Shown: in pieces, positions 61,654 to 64,000 of the stretch
How positions within the stretch are numbered: the stretch's first letter is position 1
Layout: each line of letters starts with the position of its first letter
NCBI GenBank assembly: GCA_018606645.1
Contig: JAGVRI010000018.1
Span: 1-64,000, forward strand
Direction: 5' to 3'
Origin: Chloroflexota bacterium
GTDB taxonomy: Bacteria; Chloroflexota; Anaerolineae; JAAYZQ01
Length of the DNA stretch: 64,000 nucleotides
The notes under the pieces: model-generated
The model's database searches: none
What the model was told of the DNA's origin: nothing
What the model saw: the letters and a program-made list of their open reading frames with translations, nothing else
Position numbers and translations under genes: made by a program

Positions 61654-62620
61654 GGGCGCCGACCCCCGGCACCCAATCAAGCGCGCCAGTCTCGGTGATA
61701 GCCAGGAATGCATCTTCCAAAGTGCCTTTCCGCGACGTCATCTGTACTATCGTGCCACCGCCAGCGGTAATGGCCGCAGATAACCGGGCGTGGAGCTCCT
61801 TTCCCTCCGTTGGTGACAACGAGACGGTCAATATCGATCCATGAACCTCGACATTGCGGACAAAGGGCAGCGCCCGTAGCTGCTCCAGCAGTTCCGGCGG
61901 CACCACGGCGAGCAACTCGATTTCGACCACCGCGTCGGGCTGGACCTCCTGGATCAGATGCTCCACCGTGTCCTGCGCTTGCAGCCGTCCTTTGACCAGG
62001 ATCCCCACCCGGTCCGCAGTACGCTCTACTTCTGACAAGATGTGAGACGAGATGAGGATGGTCTTGCCGCGCCGTTTCAGGTCGAGCAACAGATCCCGCA
62101 CCTGCTTGGCGCTCGATGGGTCGAGACCAGACGTCGGCTCATCCAAAAGGAGGAGCTCCGGATCGTGGAGCAATGCACGCGCCAGGCCTATCTTCTGTTG
62201 CATGCCGCGCGAGAATTCTCTGAGGCGCGAATGGCGCCGATCCAACAGATTCACAGCGTCCAGAAGCTGGGCGATCCGATCTTTTCTATGCGGCACCCCG
62301 TACAGGTCAGCAAACAACTCCAGATACTCCTGGGCCGTCATGTGCGGGTAAAGATAGGGTTGTTCGGGTACCACTCCCACCCGGCGTCGCATCGTCGCAT
62401 CCCCGGGACGCATCGGCTGCCCGAACAGGTAAACACTGCCGGCTGATGGGCGCAGCAAGCCCAACAGAAGCAGAACGGTCGTTGTCTTGCCCGCGCCATT
62501 CGGCCCCAGGAAACCATAGATCTCTCCCCGACCGACCTGTAGGTCAAGGTCCTGGAGAGCAGTTAACGCGCCAAAGCGCTTGGAGAGACCAATGGTGCGG
62601 ATCACGTCGTCAATCGCCAT
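61646..62620 (-). CDS. ABC transporter ATPase (CcmA type)
   Basis: 324 residues. Walker A GPNGAGKTTT, Q-loop, signature FSRGMQQKIGLARALL, Walker B LLLLDEPTSGLDP and the H-loop ISSHILSEVERTAD are complete. A C-terminal extension of about 110 residues (VVEIELLAVVPPEL...) is usual for ATPases of ABC-2 exporters. The permease follows with an overlap. Confidence 0.95.
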   Translation of the reverse strand: MAIDDVIRTIGLSKRFGALTALQDLDLQVGRGEIYGFLGPNGAGKTTTVLLLLGLLRPSAGSVYLFGQPMRPGDATMRRRVGVVPEQPYLYPHMTAQEYLELFADLYGVPHRKDRIAQLLDAVNLLDRRHSRLREFSRGMQQKIGLARALLHDPELLLLDEPTSGLDPSSAKQVRDLLLDLKRRGKTILISSHILSEVERTADRVGILVKGRLQAQDTVEHLIQEVQPDAVVEIELLAVVPPELLEQLRALPFVRNVEVHGSILTVSLSPTEGKELHARLSAAITAGGGTIVQMTSRKGTLEDAFLAITETGALDWVPGVGAHA

Positions 62621-62682
62621 AATCGGCCCAACCGTGTGTGATCAAACCCCACGGATTCGTTGCCCGGGCAAGCCCCTAATCT

Positions 62683-63477
62683 CTACTTCTGGGCTTGATT
62701 GTGCGCCAGGCAACGCTCCAGAAAATCGCGCACACCCTTTCCGTTGGGATAGGGGGAGACATAATCTACCGTTTGTTTCACCTGCGGATGGGCATTGGCC
62801 GGGGCGCCCGAGAACGCGACCAGCTCAAGAAAGGCTTGATCGTTCGGCGAATCGCCAAAGCCGGCCATCGCCGAGAACGGTATCTGTACGAGATCAGCCA
62901 GCCACCGCAGACCATTGTCCTTGCCCGCTCCACGGGGCAGGACATCGATGCAGGTCCGCGATTGCTCGATCTTGAGATTCTGCCGGTATGGCTCGAGGAG
63001 GGCATCCACCTCTTGTCTGCACTCCTCCATCGTCACCGGTGCTATAGGGTAGATGCTCAGAGTCAGTTCCAGTCCGGGCTGATAGTACGCACGTCCGGCC
63101 TCGCCCAGCGTCCGGACCAGCCGCTCTCGCGCCTCACGAATGTGTTCAAAAGCCTCGGCCGCGATGAATGGGCTGTAGACGAACTGGTATGTAGCCGGTA
63201 ATAGCGCTGCCGAGCCTACTTCATAAATAACTGGCAAATAGCCACGGGTCAACTGCTGAATGACCTCCACATATTCAGCACCCCGCCCGGTGATATACGT
63301 CACCGCTGGCGTCCATGGATCCTCTCGAGACCGGTCATTCAGTTCGGCGATAAAACGCAGCAGATCCAGGTCAATCGGCTGTGCCTCGCCAGCGCTCAAA
63401 CACCCATCCACGTCCACCGCAACGAGACGGATCGCGTCCATCTCGGCTGCCTGTCCTTTGAATTTGACATGACTCAT
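62683..63477 (-). CDS. HAD-superfamily phosphatase (Cof/IIB-type)
   Basis: 264 residues. Motif I is VAVDVDGCL (Asp nucleophile and acid), motif II YITGRG, motif III Lys in GAGKDNGLRWLAD, and motif IV GFGDSPNDQAF. The cap domain between motifs II and III fits subclass IIB, which includes mannosyl-3-phosphoglycerate and sucrose-phosphate phosphatases and phosphoglycolate phosphatases. It lies 15 bp after a sugar permease gene, so a sugar-phosphate substrate is likely. Confidence 0.85.
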   Translation of the reverse strand: MSHVKFKGQAAEMDAIRLVAVDVDGCLSAGEAQPIDLDLLRFIAELNDRSREDPWTPAVTYITGRGAEYVEVIQQLTRGYLPVIYEVGSAALLPATYQFVYSPFIAAEAFEHIREARERLVRTLGEAGRAYYQPGLELTLSIYPIAPVTMEECRQEVDALLEPYRQNLKIEQSRTCIDVLPRGAGKDNGLRWLADLVQIPFSAMAGFGDSPNDQAFLELVAFSGAPANAHPQVKQTVDYVSPYPNGKGVRDFLERCLAHNQAQK

Positions 63478-63492
63478 ACGACCAACTTGCTC

Positions 63493-64000
63493 CTATCCTT
63501 TGAGCGCACCGCCTGTCAGTCCACTGACAAGGGTACGTTGGAATACAACGAAAAGCGCTACGAGGGGCAGGACGGAGATAACCGACACCGCCGATACAAT
63601 GTGCCACTCGACACGCCCATAATCCCCAACAAAGTTATAGATGGCCACCGTGTACGGCACCCGATCCTGGGAGCTAAGCAAGATGAGCGGATACGTAAAG
63701 TGGTTCCAGGCATCCATAAAGGCAATGACGGCCAACGCACCCAGGCCCGGCGCTGCCAACGGCAGGGTTACATGGCGCAGTGAGCCCAGACGGGTGGTGC
63801 CATCGATCAGCGCGCATTCCTCCAGTTCCCGGGGAATCCGGTCAAAGTATCCTTTCATGATCCAGGTGCCCAACGGTACGAGCATCACCGTGAAGAGCAG
63901 TACGATCCCCAGACGCGAATCGTACAGCCCGTAGCGCACATAGAGGATATACAAGGGGACCAGCTTGGCGACACCGGGCATCATGTCCAGGAACAAGATG
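63493..64000 (-). CDS. Sugar ABC transporter permease (MalG type), 5' end cut by window edge
   Basis: The last about 169 residues of a CUT1 permease. The open frame runs past position 64000. Seen are DMMPGVAKLVPLYILYVRYG, the EAA loop LEECALIDGTTRLGSLRHV, and the C-terminal FQRTLVSGLTGGALKG. It shows that the minus-strand operon also contains a sugar importer whose other genes lie outside the window. Confidence 0.92.
   Translation of the reverse strand, partial: ILFLDMMPGVAKLVPLYILYVRYGLYDSRLGIVLLFTVMLVPLGTWIMKGYFDRIPRELEECALIDGTTRLGSLRHVTLPLAAPGLGALAVIAFMDAWNHFTYPLILLSSQDRVPYTVAIYNFVGDYGRVEWHIVSAVSVISVLPLVALFVVFQRTLVSGLTGGALKG

Overview
The window is a gene-dense, GC-rich bacterial chromosome segment that most resembles a Chloroflexota (Anaerolineae-like) genome. 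The indications are indirect. Several membrane or exported proteins carry Pro/Thr-rich linkers, there are many ABC importers without their own ATPase genes, and promoters share an extended -10 of the form TGGTATAnT. A large exported FG-GAP protein ends in a short hydrophobic/Arg tail, and there are solitary MttB-like and UroD-like proteins. No rRNA, CRISPR array or intact mobile element was seen. The only tRNA-like sequence is degenerate.

Layout. 1-10.4 kb (+): lon (cut by the left edge), a receiver-domain protein, a PHP/AlbA-type fusion protein, an AAA ATPase, mogA/moaB-like, hutI and clpC. 10.4-11.8 kb (-): a Cys-rich small protein and an L,D-transpeptidase. 12-15 kb (+): an exported FG-GAP/fibronectin protein. 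15.2-23 kb (+): an Asp/Glu-type racemase, a peptide-type ABC importer, an M28-like peptidase and a CapA-like protein. 23-43.2 kb (+): a 20-kb catabolic-looking cluster, led by a GntR/FadR regulator with a 28-bp palindromic operator. It holds an MttB-family methyltransferase, two CUT1-type sugar importers, a double alpha/beta hydrolase, two UroD-family proteins split by an IS630 remnant, an N-terminal-nucleophile (C45) acyltransferase, a toroid protein, a beta-propeller protein, nagA and nagB.

43.3-53.3 kb is a mixed region: a PrsW-like protease, an MFS transporter flanked by palindromic repeats, a short GH3-like adenylating enzyme, a small membrane protein, an orphan DUF433 antitoxin with a truncated toxin, a MalY/PatB aminotransferase, a tRNA-like remnant, an MBL-rhodanese protein, a truncated YedE joined head-on to a truncated baeRF-type gene, and a site-2 protease. 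53.3-57.1 kb (-): two sensor kinases. 57.4-64 kb (-): a sugar/polyol-type operon with an oxidoreductase, a TIM-barrel isomerase, an ABC-2 type transporter with a large exported partner, a HAD phosphatase and a MalG-type permease cut by the right edge.

How it fits together. The clearest candidate for something undescribed is the 23.4-43.2 kb locus. Uptake, ester hydrolysis, amide hydrolysis, corrinoid-type methyl transfer and amino-sugar deacetylation/deamination are encoded side by side, which suggests use of a methylated, acylated amino-sugar compound. The substrate is inference. A second candidate is the receiver + PHP/AlbA + AAA trio next to lon. All assignments are from reading motifs; no database search was run.
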